A DNA stretch of 64,000 nt from Pacificoceanicola onchidii (GCF_004804335.1 NZ_SRXY01000004.1:124001-188000); one strand, 5' to 3'. Shown: positions 30,983-42,172, counted from the stretch's first letter. Notes: generated from the sequence alone by a model not told the origin. Numbers and translations: made by a program.

Positions 30983-32338
30983 TCAGCGCAGCCCCTCGAT
31001 CCGGTGGGTTTCCGCGTGGAAGTCAATCTCGGCGCGGGTGGCCGTTGCGACGGGTTTCGAACGCTTCCCCGGTTTCATAAAGAGCGCCCCGACCTCGGCG
31101 ATCTTGAACATCCAGCCCTCGCCGTCTTGCGGGAAACAACAGGTGAAAAGCGGCTCCCCGTCCGGCCCCGGCCCGGCGTGCGAGATTGTCAGGGGCGGGA
31201 GTGTTTGCATGTCCGGAATGCGGGTCTTGAGCAGATGGATCGCAGCGCCAACCTGGAGCTTTTCGGCAGTGTCCATCGCGGTCAGGATCTCCTGTTGGCT
31301 GACATGAGCCAGTTTCTCGCCCAGCGCATCGGCCTTGTATTTCATGATGTCGTCCATGGACGCGTCAAACGGGTTCTTGGGCATATGCGGGTTGTCGTGC
31401 TGTACGCAGTCATAGAGCGTCACGCCTTTGCCTTCGACCGGCACGGCATAGCGCGCGCCCATCAGGCATCGCAGGAAGAAGGCCATTTGCTGCTGGCCTT
31501 CGATTTCCTTGAACGAACCATTTCCCATCTGAAGCAGGAAATCCGCCTCGCCGATCCGCCAGCACCCCATGGCGGTACCGACCTGCAGGGGATTGGCGAA
31601 CTGGCCTGCCATAGAGGCGCATTCGATGATGGCGTTGCGGCGGGCGCGTTCGGGGTTGGCTTCCGCCAGAGCTTGCAACGCTGCGGGCAAATCCGCGTCC
31701 GGCACCACCTCCAGATGCGGATGCTGTGCGATCCACGCGGCGATGAAGCCCTGAAGCGGGGTTTTGCGGTCCAGTTGGAAAAACGGGCGGTCCAGCCGTT
31801 GCAGCGCATCCGCGATGCCGCCTTCAAAGCCGGTTTGCGCGGAAGCCTCTTCGGGATTCTCGCGGGTCCATTTCTGCGCGGCTAAGGCGAGAATGAGGTA
31901 ATCCTTCGCCCCCATCGCCTTCAGCCCGGCCACCACATCGCGCAGGGTCTCTTCGAGCAGGTTGCGCGTGTTGCCGACAAACTGCGCGTGGCCGCCGTTG
32001 AGGACCTGCGCCAGATAGTAATCGCAATGAAAGCCCTGAATCGCGGCCGGCGGCAGTTCGGTGCGCTTGTAGCGGCCTTCGCCGGTCATGTGGTTGGTAT
32101 AGCGGACAAGCGCCTGCACCAACGGGCCGTGATCCTCCGGGAGGGCGTCCATGGCGGATTGCGGGACGATGATCCGATCCAGCCGCGGCGGCGGATTGTT
32201 GGCGTCTGCGCCGGTGCGGGGCGGCTTTGACTCTCCCGAAGGGTTGCCGCCATACCGGCTGCCACCGCCTTGTTTGCGCGCCGCAAAGGCGTCTTCTGCC
32301 GCCTTGCCACTCAAAAAATGCTTCAACTTGCCAAACAT
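30983..32338 (-). CDS. Uncharacterised protein with DUF4375 (DMP19)-like region
   Basis: The 451-residue protein is not an enzyme I recognise. Residues 60-160 contain ALVRYTNHMTGEGRY and LAQVLNGGHAQFVGNTR, which resembles DMP19/DUF4375 proteins (often seen beside immunity or DNA-mimic contexts). The N-terminus is Lys/Gly/Pro-rich and likely flexible. The C-terminal half (EADFLLQMGNGSFKEIEGQQQM, then GWMFKIAEVG) is unassigned. Start: ATG at 32338 with AGGAGAG upstream. It is divergent from the ABC binding-protein gene. Confidence 0.7.
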   Translation of the reverse strand: MFGKLKHFLSGKAAEDAFAARKQGGGSRYGGNPSGESKPPRTGADANNPPPRLDRIIVPQSAMDALPEDHGPLVQALVRYTNHMTGEGRYKRTELPPAAIQGFHCDYYLAQVLNGGHAQFVGNTRNLLEETLRDVVAGLKAMGAKDYLILALAAQKWTRENPEEASAQTGFEGGIADALQRLDRPFFQLDRKTPLQGFIAAWIAQHPHLEVVPDADLPAALQALAEANPERARRNAIIECASMAGQFANPLQVGTAMGCWRIGEADFLLQMGNGSFKEIEGQQQMAFFLRCLMGARYAVPVEGKGVTLYDCVQHDNPHMPKNPFDASMDDIMKYKADALGEKLAHVSQQEILTAMDTAEKLQVGAAIHLLKTRIPDMQTLPPLTISHAGPGPDGEPLFTCCFPQDGEGWMFKIAEVGALFMKPGKRSKPVATATRAEIDFHAETHRIEGLR

Positions 32339-32482
32339 GTTGCAACTCTCCTGCCTTTCGGCCAGCGCTACCCAGCCGTCATGGCGCAACTTTGGCAAGA
32401 GCCGGGCATTTCCACGCCGGGGCTTGATTGAAACCCGCGATGGGGGAACACTCGGGATCAGAAAACTCGGGGAGCCCAAGCC

Positions 32483-33952
32483 ATGACCTTTCGCCTGACC
32501 CTTGCCGCAGCACTGCTCAGCGGCACCGCAGCCCTTGCACAGCAGACCGATCTGACCATCGCGCTCCAGTTGGAGCCGCCGCATCTGGACCCGACAAGCG
32601 CCGCCGCCGGGGCCATCGATTCGGTGCTGTACTCGAATGTTTTTGAGGGCCTGACCCGGTTTATGGCCGATGGATCGGTGGAACCGGGCCTTGCGGAGCG
32701 TTGGGATATTTCCGCCGATGGGCTGACCTATACTTTCCATCTGCGGGAGGGCGTCAGCTTTCATGACGGCACGGCGATGGACGCGGAGGATGTGAAATTC
32801 TCGCTCGATCGCGCCCGCGCCGAGGACAGCCAGAACGCGCAGAAGGCGCTGTTTGGCGGGATCGCGATGGTTGAGGCGAGCGATCCCAGGACCGTCACGG
32901 TCACGCTGAGCCAGCCGGACGGGAACTTCCTGTTCAACATGGCCTGGGGCGACGCGGTGATCGTGGCCCCCGAAAGCATCGAGGGGATCAAGCAGACCCC
33001 CATTGGCACCGGCCCGTTCAAGTTTGACACCTGGACCCAGGGCGACAGCATCAAGCTGGTGCAAAATGACAGCTATTGGGGCGAGAAGCCCGCGCTGACC
33101 GAGGCGACGTTCAAGTTCATCTCGGATCCGACGGCGGCCTTTGCCGCGATGATGGCGCAGGACATTGATGCTTTTGCCGGCTATCCGGCGCCCGAAAACC
33201 TGATCCAGTTCGAAGCGGACCCTCGCTTTCAGGTGCTGACCGGCTCCACTGAGGGGGAGACAATCCTTTCGACCAACAACAAGATGCCGCCGCTTGATAA
33301 CGCCAAGGTGCGCGAGGCGATTGCCCATGCGATCAATCGGCAGGACATCATTGATGGCGCGATGTTTGGTCTTGGCACGCCCATCGGCACGCATTTTGCG
33401 CCGCACAATCCCGATTACGTCGATCTGACCGGCATGTCGTCGTATGACCCCGAGAAGGCGAAGGCTTTGCTGGCCGAGGCGGGCTTCCCCGATGGCTTCA
33501 CCACCACGCTGAAACTGCCGCCGCCGTCTTATGCGCGCCGGGGCGGAGAGATCATCGCGGCGCAGCTGCGCGCGGTGGGGATCGAGACGGAAATTACCAA
33601 TCTCGAATGGGCGCAGTGGCTCGAAGAGGTGTTCCGGGGCAAGGATTTCGGGCTGACAATTGTCTCGCACACGGAGCCGTTTGACATCGGCATCTATGCG
33701 CGGCCCGATTACTATTTCCAGTACGACAACCCGGCGTTTCAGGAGCTGATGACAACGCTCACGGCAACCACGAACCCCGAACAGCGCAGCGCGCTCCTGC
33801 GGCAGGCGCAGGAGATGATCTCACGTGATTACGTCAACGGCTACCTGTTCCAGCTGGCCTTTCCGACCGTGGCGGATGCGCGGCTCAAGGGATTGTGGGA
33901 GAACCAGCCGACGCAGGCGACCGATCTGACCGGCGTGAGCTGGTCCGAGTAG
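32483..33952 (+). CDS. ABC transporter substrate-binding protein, peptide/nickel family (SBP_bac_5)
   Basis: The 489-residue periplasmic binding protein has a signal peptide (residues 1-20, AAALLSGTAALAQQ). The SBP_bac_5 fold includes EGLTRFMADGSVEPGLAERW, HDGTAMDAEDVKFSLDRAR and PIGTGPFKFDTW. It is the binding protein for the permease and ATPase genes from 35795 onward. The ligand could be a dipeptide or another compound; the enzymes in the same cluster suggest a non-peptide organic ligand. An HNH gene separates it from the rest of the importer. Confidence 0.92.
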   Translation: MTFRLTLAAALLSGTAALAQQTDLTIALQLEPPHLDPTSAAAGAIDSVLYSNVFEGLTRFMADGSVEPGLAERWDISADGLTYTFHLREGVSFHDGTAMDAEDVKFSLDRARAEDSQNAQKALFGGIAMVEASDPRTVTVTLSQPDGNFLFNMAWGDAVIVAPESIEGIKQTPIGTGPFKFDTWTQGDSIKLVQNDSYWGEKPALTEATFKFISDPTAAFAAMMAQDIDAFAGYPAPENLIQFEADPRFQVLTGSTEGETILSTNNKMPPLDNAKVREAIAHAINRQDIIDGAMFGLGTPIGTHFAPHNPDYVDLTGMSSYDPEKAKALLAEAGFPDGFTTTLKLPPPSYARRGGEIIAAQLRAVGIETEITNLEWAQWLEEVFRGKDFGLTIVSHTEPFDIGIYARPDYYFQYDNPAFQELMTTLTATTNPEQRSALLRQAQEMISRDYVNGYLFQLAFPTVADARLKGLWENQPTQATDLTGVSWSE

Positions 33953-33960
33953 TTTGGTTT

Positions 33961-33987
33961 AACCAGTCTACTATGTGCGGACTGGTT
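33961..33987. promoter_or_regulatory. Inverted repeat AACCAGTC-N11-GACTGGTT before the HNH gene
   Basis: Perfect 8-base arms start 8 bases after the binding-protein stop and end 15 bases before the HNH start. No T tract follows, so it may act as an operator for the HNH gene, a 3'-end stem-loop for the binding-protein mRNA, or the edge of an inserted segment. Confidence 0.45.
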
Positions 33988-34002
33988 CACTCGAGGAAAA
34001 CT

Positions 34003-34854
34003 ATGCTTGTAAACAGCCTTCAAGAGATCAGAAACAACCTTTTCTACTTAGAGGCCGCCCGCCGCGAACCGATCGCACAAAAGACGTACCGCGCCCTTAT
34101 CTCTCGAGGGCGCGTGTTTCTACCTTACATGGCTTCCAACGCAATAAATTTCGCACCTTCCAGATTCATTGGGTACGCTTCAAATTCCTTTACACGACAC
34201 GAGGCGAATGCTTCAAAGCACGGTTGGGATACCACTGTATCAATCAGAAAAATCATCTCTGAAACACATCCTCGACAAATATACAACCAACCCAACGAGC
34301 CGCTTGAGATCGCTTTTCTCAAATTTTGTGAACGCAACGGCATTACCGCACTAAATCAGAAGCGCACGTATTGGAAACTACCGGAACATATCGCGCTTTC
34401 AGAGGAGAGTTCTGCACGAAACCTCATGGATTTCGAAGTATCTCGCCTTGAAACAACGGTTCGGGATCAGATCTCCAAAGCGCGCGTTGGCCAAGGGAAA
34501 TTTCGATCAGAAGTTCTCCGGCGGTATAAGTCCTGTTCGGTCACAGGTGTCAATGATCCCATATTACTCACGGCAAGTCATATCAAACCATGGTCTCAGT
34601 GCTGGCAGTCCCCGACGGAAGCTCTTTCGCCAGACAATGCTCTTTTACTATCGCCGACTTGGGACCGCCTGTTCGACACAGGACTGGTAACTTTCCAAGA
34701 GTCAGGCCGCGTAATGCTGTCAAAGTGTTTAGACAAAGAAGACTTCACGAAGCTTGGGCTCAATCCAAGCGCTAGTGTCTCCCTAACCAAAGCGCAAAAT
34801 CAATTCATGGAGTTCCATCGGTCCGCTGTCTTTCGTAAACACACCGTTCTCTGA
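34003..34854 (+). CDS. HNH endonuclease domain protein, probably acquired
   Basis: The 283-residue protein ends in an HNH domain of the HNH_2 type: RRYKSCSVTGVNDPILLTAS, then HIKPWS (the H of the motif), SPDNALLLSPTWDRLFDTG (the N/H portion). The N-terminal 170 residues are unassigned, possibly DNA recognition. Base composition is lower in G+C than its neighbours (two sampled 60-base lines near 42-43 percent). Start: ATG at 34003 with GAGGAAAA upstream. Its TGA overlaps the next start by one base (TGATG). No methyltransferase or restriction partner is adjacent. Confidence 0.8.
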   Translation: MLVNSLQEIRNNLFYLEAARREPIAQKTYRALISRGRVFLPYMASNAINFAPSRFIGYASNSFTRHEANASKHGWDTTVSIRKIISETHPRQIYNQPNEPLEIAFLKFCERNGITALNQKRTYWKLPEHIALSEESSARNLMDFEVSRLETTVRDQISKARVGQGKFRSEVLRRYKSCSVTGVNDPILLTASHIKPWSQCWQSPTEALSPDNALLLSPTWDRLFDTGLVTFQESGRVMLSKCLDKEDFTKLGLNPSASVSLTKAQNQFMEFHRSAVFRKHTVL

Positions 34855-35744
34855 TGACATTGCAACGACTGTCTCATATCCCCGGTTTCGAGGCCCATCG
34901 GGCCACGCCGAACGGCGTTGAGATTGCCTATGAGCGCGGCGGCAAAGGCCCGCCGCTGCTCTTGCTGCACGGCTTTCCGCAAACCCGCGCGATGTGGGCG
35001 CATATCGCGCCCGTTCTGGCGCAGGACTACACCGTGATCGCCGCCGATCTGCGCGGCTATGGTCAGAGCGGCAAGCCGAAGGGCGTGGAAAACTACAGTT
35101 TCCGCGAGATGGCCGGTGACATGGTGGCTCTGATGCGGGATCTGGGGTTTGCGCAGTACCATGTTGTGGGTCATGACCGGGGCGCGCGGACGAGCCATCG
35201 GCTTGCGCTGGATCATGCGGAGGCCGTGCTGAGCCTGACGGTGATGGACATCGTCCCGACACACCTGCTGCTCAGTGAGCTGACCATGGGCGTGGCCAAG
35301 GCCTATTATCATTGGTTTTTCCTCGCCCAGCCGGAGCCTTTCCCGGAAGGCATAATCGAAGCCGACCCGGACGGCTATTACGAGTCCTGCCTGCTGGGAT
35401 GGGGCGCGGCAAAGCTGTCCGATTTCGACCCGGAGCAACTCGACGCTTATCGCGCGGCCTGGCGGGATCCGGAGACCATTCGCGGCATGTGTGACGACTA
35501 CCGGGCGGCATTAGAGGTGGATTTCGCGCTGGATGCGGCTGATCTGGACAAGCGGGTGAACTGCCCGGCGCTGGTGCTTTATGGCGGGGATGGTGCGATG
35601 GCCAAGGCCTATGACGTGCCGCAAACCTGGGCGGATCGTTTGAGCAGCATGCAAAGTACCGCCATCCCCGGCGGGCATTTCTTCCCCGATCAACACCCGG
35701 AAGAGACGGCGCGGGCGGTTCTGGATTTTCTGCGTGGTCTCTGA
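34854..35744 (+). CDS. Alpha/beta hydrolase, fluoroacetate (haloacetate) dehalogenase-like
   Basis: The 296-residue protein carries the full residue set known from fluoroacetate dehalogenase FAcD. The nucleophile Asp is at 108 with Arg 109 and Arg 112 in GHDRGAR. The second acid Asp is at 132. His 153 and Trp 154 in YYHWFFLAQP and Tyr 216 in CDDYRA form the halide pocket. The catalytic His is at 275 in GGHFFPDQHP. Such enzymes cleave C-F or C-Cl bonds of haloacetates. It sits between the binding protein and the permeases of a peptide-type ABC importer, so it may act on the imported compound. Confidence 0.85.
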   Translation: MTLQRLSHIPGFEAHRATPNGVEIAYERGGKGPPLLLLHGFPQTRAMWAHIAPVLAQDYTVIAADLRGYGQSGKPKGVENYSFREMAGDMVALMRDLGFAQYHVVGHDRGARTSHRLALDHAEAVLSLTVMDIVPTHLLLSELTMGVAKAYYHWFFLAQPEPFPEGIIEADPDGYYESCLLGWGAAKLSDFDPEQLDAYRAAWRDPETIRGMCDDYRAALEVDFALDAADLDKRVNCPALVLYGGDGAMAKAYDVPQTWADRLSSMQSTAIPGGHFFPDQHPEETARAVLDFLRGL

Positions 35745-35794
35745 CGCGTGCAACCCGCTGGACCGCAACGAAAACCGCGCTTAGGCTCCGGGTT

Positions 35795-36739
35795 ATGCTG
35801 GTCTACCTCACGCGCCGACTGACCTCTTTGATCCTCAGCCTCGCTGCGGCGTCTTTGGTGATTTTTCTGGTGGTCGAAGTCGCGCCGGGGGATCCGGCGA
35901 GCTATATGCTCGGCATCAATGCGCAGCCCGATACGGTGGCGGCTCTGCGTGCGGAACTTGGCCTCGATGTGCCGCGTTGGCAGCGGTATCTGAGCTGGGT
36001 TACGGGGATGCTCAGCGGGGATTTTGGCACATCCTACACGTACCGTACGCCGGTATCGGGGATGATTGCAGACAGGCTCTGGGTCTCTCTGCCGCTGGCG
36101 CTGTACGCTTTGACGCTGTCCACACTCATCGCCCTGCCCGCCGGGATCATCGCCGCTTCGCGCCGGGGCAGGGCGGCGGATGTGGGGGTGATGGCGGCCA
36201 CGCAGTTGGGCGTGGCGGTGCCGAACTTCTGGTTTGCCATGCTGCTTGTACTGCTGTTTGCGATCCGGCTCCAGATCATGCCATCGGGCGGCTTTCCCGG
36301 ATGGGAGGACCCGGTGCAGGCCATGAAGGCGCTGACCCTGCCTGCCATCGCGCTCGCCCTGCCGCAGGCGGCGATCCTCGCGCGGGTGCTGCGCTCGTCA
36401 TTGATTGATGCGCTGGGTGAGGATTACATCCGCACCGCCCGCGCCAAGGGCCTCACACGCGGGCAGGCGCTGTGGCGGCATGGCTTGCGCAACGCGCTGA
36501 TCCCGGTGCTGACCATCATTGGCCTGCAATTTTCCTTCCTGCTGGCAGGCGCGATCATCATTGAACAGGTGTTTTACCTGCCGGGCCTCGGGCGGCTGAT
36601 CTTTCAATCCATTTCGCAGCGCGATCTGATCGTGGTTGAATCGGTGGTGATGCTGCTGGTCTTTGCGGTGATCCTGGTGAACTTCATGACCGATCTGGCC
36701 TACGCCATCGTCGATCCAAGGTTGAGGCGGCGCGCATGA
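35795..36739 (+). CDS. ABC transporter permease, DppB/OppB type
   Basis: The 314-residue inner-membrane protein begins MLVYLTRRLTSLILSLAAAS, a typical DppB N-terminus, and has six hydrophobic segments. The EAA-type loop is DYIRTARAKGLTRGQALWRHGLRNALIPV, which contacts the ATPase. It is coupled to the second permease by a four-base overlap. Substrate presumably is set by the binding protein at 32483-33952. Confidence 0.93.
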   Translation: MLVYLTRRLTSLILSLAAASLVIFLVVEVAPGDPASYMLGINAQPDTVAALRAELGLDVPRWQRYLSWVTGMLSGDFGTSYTYRTPVSGMIADRLWVSLPLALYALTLSTLIALPAGIIAASRRGRAADVGVMAATQLGVAVPNFWFAMLLVLLFAIRLQIMPSGGFPGWEDPVQAMKALTLPAIALALPQAAILARVLRSSLIDALGEDYIRTARAKGLTRGQALWRHGLRNALIPVLTIIGLQFSFLLAGAIIIEQVFYLPGLGRLIFQSISQRDLIVVESVVMLLVFAVILVNFMTDLAYAIVDPRLRRRA

Positions 36740-37547
36740 ACCGGACGTTGATCCTCGGCGCGGCCTTGTCGCTGCTGTTTCTGGGCGGCGCGCTATTGTC
36801 CTTCGTCTGGACGCCATACGACACCGAAGCGATGGTGATCGCCCAGCGCCTGAAGCCGCCTAGCGCGGCGCATCTGCTCGGCACGGACCATTTTGGCCGC
36901 GATATTCTCTCGCTGATCATGGCGGGCGCGCGCACCTCGATTGCGGTGGCCTTGGTTGCAGTGGGGATCGGCATGGGTTTTGGTGTACCGCTTGGCCTGA
37001 TGGCGGCGGCGCGGCACGGAGGGCTGGTGGATGAGCTGATCTCGCGCGCCAACGATCTGGTTTTTGCTTTTCCGAGCCTTGTCATTGCCATCCTGATCAC
37101 CGCCATTTTTGGCCCCGGCGCGGTCAATGCGATCATCGCCATCGGGATTTTCAACATCCCGGTGTTTGCCCGCCTGAGCCGGGGCGCGGCGCTGTCACTT
37201 TGGTCGCGGGATTTCATCCTCGCGGCGCGCACCGCCGGGAAATCCAAGGCGCGGATCAGCGGTGAACATATCCTGCCCAACATCCTGAACTTGCTGATCG
37301 TGCAAGGCACCATTCAGTTCTCCCTCGGCATTCTGGCCGAGGCGGGGCTGTCCTATGTCGGCCTTGGCGCGCAGCCGCCGGTTCCAAGCTGGGGACGGAT
37401 GCTGGCGGATGCGCAGACCATGGTGGCGCTTGCGCCGCATGTGGCCTTGATGCCGGGGTTGGCGATTGTGTTCATGGTGCTGGGCCTGAACCTCATGGGG
37501 GATGGGCTGCGCGATGCGCTTGATCCCAAGCTGAAGGTGCTCCGGAC

Positions 37548-37551
<4 letters not shown>
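36736..37551 (+). CDS. ABC transporter permease, DppC/OppC type
   Basis: The 271-residue permease partner includes HLLGTDHFGRDILSLIMAGARTS, characteristic of the DppC family. The EAA loop is near DFILAARTAGKSKARISGEHILPN. It overlaps both neighbours by four bases (ATGA), so permeases and ATPase are produced together. Confidence 0.93.
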
Positions 37552-39132
<1,581 letters not shown>

Positions 39133-39143
<11 letters not shown>

Positions 39144-40569
39144 TCTTCCATTTGATCCCTCTCATATGCTGATCGGCGGGGCATGGGTGCCGCCGGGCGA
39201 GACGCTGACCCTCTCCAATCCGTCGACGGACACGCCGCTGTGCCAGATTGCCAAGGCCAGCGTCGCGGATGTGGACACCGCTGTTCATGCCGCCGAGGCC
39301 GCGCGCGATGGCGTTTGGGGACAGGAAACGGCCTTGGAGCGTGGGCGGCTTCTGACGCGGTTGGGGCAGCTAGTGCTGGAGCATGTGGACATCCTGACAA
39401 CCCTTGAAGCGCTCGACGTGGGCAAACCCGTGACCCAAGCGCGCGCCGATGCCGTCGCCCTTGCCCGCTATTGCGAGTTTTATGGCGGCGCGGCGGATAA
39501 AATCCACGGTGCGACGATCCCCTATATGGACGGCTACACCGTCTATACCCTGCGCGAGCCGCATGGGGTCACGGGCCATATCGTGCCGTGGAATTACCCG
39601 ATGCAGATCATTGGCCGCTCTGTCGGGGCGGCACTGGCCATGGGCAATGCCTGCGTGTTGAAACCGGCGGAGGATGCCTGCCTGACCGCGCTTTTCTTTG
39701 CCTGGCTGGCGCAGAAAGCCGGGTTGCCGGACGGGGCGCTGAACGTGGTGCCGGGTCTTGGGCGCGAAGCCGGGGCCGCGCTTGCGGTGCATCCGGGCAT
39801 TCAGCACCTGAGCTTTACCGGATCGGTGGCCACCGGCAGCGCGGTGCAGATCGCGGCAGGGGCAAACGTGGTGCCGGTGACGCTGGAACTGGGCGGGAAA
39901 TCGCCGCAGATCGTGTTCGAGGATGCGGATTTGGATGCGGCACTGCCGTTTCTGGTGAATGCGGGCCTGCAAAATGCCGGGCAGACCTGCTCGGCTTCGT
40001 CGCGCATATTGGTCCACCGCTCTCGGTTGGCAGAGGTCGCAGAGCGCATGGCCGAGGCCTACCGCGCCAAGCGTATCGGCGCGGCGATGGAAGACCCTGA
40101 CATCGGGCCACTGATCAACGCTCGGCAAAGGTCCCGGGTAGAGGCCTTCTTTGACAAGGCAAAGGACCTGCCTCTGATCGCGGAATGCGTCGCCCCGGAT
40201 GGGCCGGGCCATTTTGTTGCCGCGCGGCTCTATGGTCCGGCCCTTCCGGGGCATGCTTTGGCGCAGGACGAGATTTTTGGCCCTGTGCAAGTGATCATCC
40301 CCTTTGACAGCGAAGACGAGGCCCTGAAGATCGCCAATGGCACGGAGTACGGGCTTGTGGCGTCGGTCTGGACCGAAAAAGGCGCGCGGCAAATGCGGCT
40401 CGCCAAGGCGCTGCGCTCGGGTCAGGTGTTCATCAACAACTACGGTGCGGGCGGCGGGGTTGAACTGCCTTTTGGCGGGGTCGGTAAAAGCGGGCATGGG
40501 CGAGAAAAAGGCTTTGAAGCGCTCTACGGGTTTTCGACGTTGAAGACCGTCGCGGCGCGGCACGGATGA
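39133..40569 (+). CDS. NAD(P)-dependent aldehyde dehydrogenase
   Basis: The 478-residue enzyme oxidises an aldehyde to the acid. The catalytic Cys is at 286 in NAGQTCSASSR, the general base Glu at 252 in LELGGKSP, and the cofactor region is GHIVPWNYP and FTGSVATG. Betaine-aldehyde or similar substrates are typical for this branch. The ATG at 39133 has GGAG upstream, and the gene overlaps the ABC ATPase by 11 bases. So it belongs to the importer operon and probably handles an aldehyde from the imported compound. Confidence 0.92.
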
Positions 40570-40580
40570 TCTTATGAAAA

Positions 40581-40590
40581 TGGTATACCA
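40581..40590. promoter_or_regulatory. Putative GntR (FCD-type) operator TGGTATACCA
   Basis: A perfect 10-base palindrome lies 12 bases after the aldehyde dehydrogenase stop and 57 bases before the SDR start. The sequence TGGTATACCA is the classic core of FadR/VanR/LldR-type GntR operators. It suggests an internal regulated promoter for the SDR genes; no GntR regulator gene is visible in the window. Confidence 0.5.
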
Positions 40591-40647
40591 AATTTCGCTG
40601 GACCTGCTTCGCGCCCCCGGCCAATGTGATGGCAAGGAGGACTGGGC

Positions 40648-41376
40648 ATGAGATTTGAGAACCGCAAAGCTATCATCACCGGAGGCGCATCGGGCATTGG
40701 CCTCGCCATTGCGCGGCGCATGGCCTCGGAAGGCGCGCGCGTGACGCTCTGGGATATCAGCGCCGAAAACCTTGATGCGGCTGCACAGGACGGGCTGCGC
40801 CCGCGTCAGATCGACGTGACCGACGCGGCGGCGGTAGAGGCAGGCATGGCGGAGGACATGCAGGCCATGGGCGGGCTCGACACGCTGGTGTGCTCAGCCG
40901 GGATCACCGGGCCGAACACCACGGTGATCGACTATCCGTTGGAGGATTGGCTGAACGTCCAGAACCTGAACGTCAACGGGCTGTTCTACTGCAACAAATA
41001 TGCCGCCGCGCTGATGCGCCCGGGTGGCTTTGGCCGTATCGTCAACATTGCCTCTGTTGCTGGCAAGGAAGGCAATCCGAACGCCTCGGCTTACTCGGCC
41101 TCAAAGGCGGCGGTGATCGGGCTGACGAAATCCCTAGGCAAGGAACTGTGCGACACGGAGATCACAGTCAACGCCGTCGCCCCTGCCGCCGTGGAAAGCC
41201 CGATTTTCGATCAAATGACGGCAGAGCACATCGCTTACATGAAATCGAAGATCCCGATGAACAGGTTTGGCACGCCCGAAGAGATTGCCGCTATGGTGTG
41301 TTGGCTGACCTCGGCGGAGGCGTCTTTCACCACCGGAGCGGTGTTTGATCAATCGGGCGGGCGGGCCACGTATTAA
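40648..41376 (+). CDS. SDR family oxidoreductase
   Basis: The 242-residue short-chain dehydrogenase has the cofactor motif TGGASGIGLA at residues 11-20, catalytic Ser in NIASVAG, and YSASK (YxxxK). Such enzymes oxidise or reduce alcohols, sugars or hydroxy acids; the specific substrate is unknown. AAGGAGG precedes the ATG. It lies 12 bases before a second SDR gene and downstream of the putative GntR operator. Confidence 0.9.
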   Translation: MRFENRKAIITGGASGIGLAIARRMASEGARVTLWDISAENLDAAAQDGLRPRQIDVTDAAAVEAGMAEDMQAMGGLDTLVCSAGITGPNTTVIDYPLEDWLNVQNLNVNGLFYCNKYAAALMRPGGFGRIVNIASVAGKEGNPNASAYSASKAAVIGLTKSLGKELCDTEITVNAVAPAAVESPIFDQMTAEHIAYMKSKIPMNRFGTPEEIAAMVCWLTSAEASFTTGAVFDQSGGRATY

Positions 41377-41388
41377 AGGAGAGAGACG

Positions 41389-42129
41389 ATGCGTTTGGAA
41401 GGCAAATACGCCATTGTCACCGGGGCGGGCTCCGGCTTTGGGGCCGGGATTGCGCGGCGCTTCATCTCTGAAGGCGCGCAGGTCATGGTGGCCGATATTC
41501 GCGAGGAACACGCGCGCGGCGTGGCCGAGGAATACGGCGGCATTGCGCATACCGTGGATGTTGCCGACGGGGCCAGTGTCAGCGCGATGATGGAACGGGC
41601 GGTCGATGTCATGGGGCAGGTCGATATACTGGTGAACAATGCCGGGGTCACCCATCTGCCCGCGCCCCTGGAAGAGATCAGCGAAGAGGATTTTGACCGC
41701 GTCATGGCGGTGAACTGCAAGTCGATCTACCTCGGCGCGAAAGCGCTTGTGCCGCATATGAAGGCGCGCGGGAGCGGCAATATCCTTAATATTTCCTCGA
41801 CTGCGGGCCTCTCGCCGCGTCCGAACCTGAACTGGTACAACGCCTCAAAGGGCTGGGTGAACACGGCGACAAAGACCATGGCGGTTGAGCTGGCCCCCTT
41901 CGGCCTGCGGGTAAACGCGCTCAACCCGGTCGCGGGGGAGACGCCTCTGCTCAAGAGCTTCATGGGGGAAGACACGCCCGAGATGCGGGCCAAGTTCCTG
42001 TCGACCATTCCGCTGGGCCGGTTTTCCACGCCCGAGGACATGGCCAACGCGGCGCTGTACCTCTGTTCGGACGAGGCCAGCATGATCACCGGCGTCTGCA
42101 TGGAAGTGGACGGTGGAAGGTGTATCTAG
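41389..42129 (+). CDS. SDR family oxidoreductase
   Basis: The 246-residue protein has cofactor loop TGAGSGFGAGIA, NNAG, catalytic Ser in NISSTAG, and the YNASK box (WYNASKG). The end motif ITGVCMEVDGGRC is complete. Only 12 bases separate it from the first SDR, and the two may catalyse successive steps. GGAGAGAGACG precedes the ATG. No exact substrate can be given. Confidence 0.9.
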   Translation: MRLEGKYAIVTGAGSGFGAGIARRFISEGAQVMVADIREEHARGVAEEYGGIAHTVDVADGASVSAMMERAVDVMGQVDILVNNAGVTHLPAPLEEISEEDFDRVMAVNCKSIYLGAKALVPHMKARGSGNILNISSTAGLSPRPNLNWYNASKGWVNTATKTMAVELAPFGLRVNALNPVAGETPLLKSFMGEDTPEMRAKFLSTIPLGRFSTPEDMANAALYLCSDEASMITGVCMEVDGGRCI

Positions 42130-42172
42130 GACGAGAAACTCCCATGTTTTTCGGCCAGTGGCCAAGGTCGCT

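Noticed and set aside
34003-34854. Restriction-modification system around the HNH gene
   Set aside because: No methyltransferase or specificity subunit lies next to it; the flanking genes are transport and metabolism.
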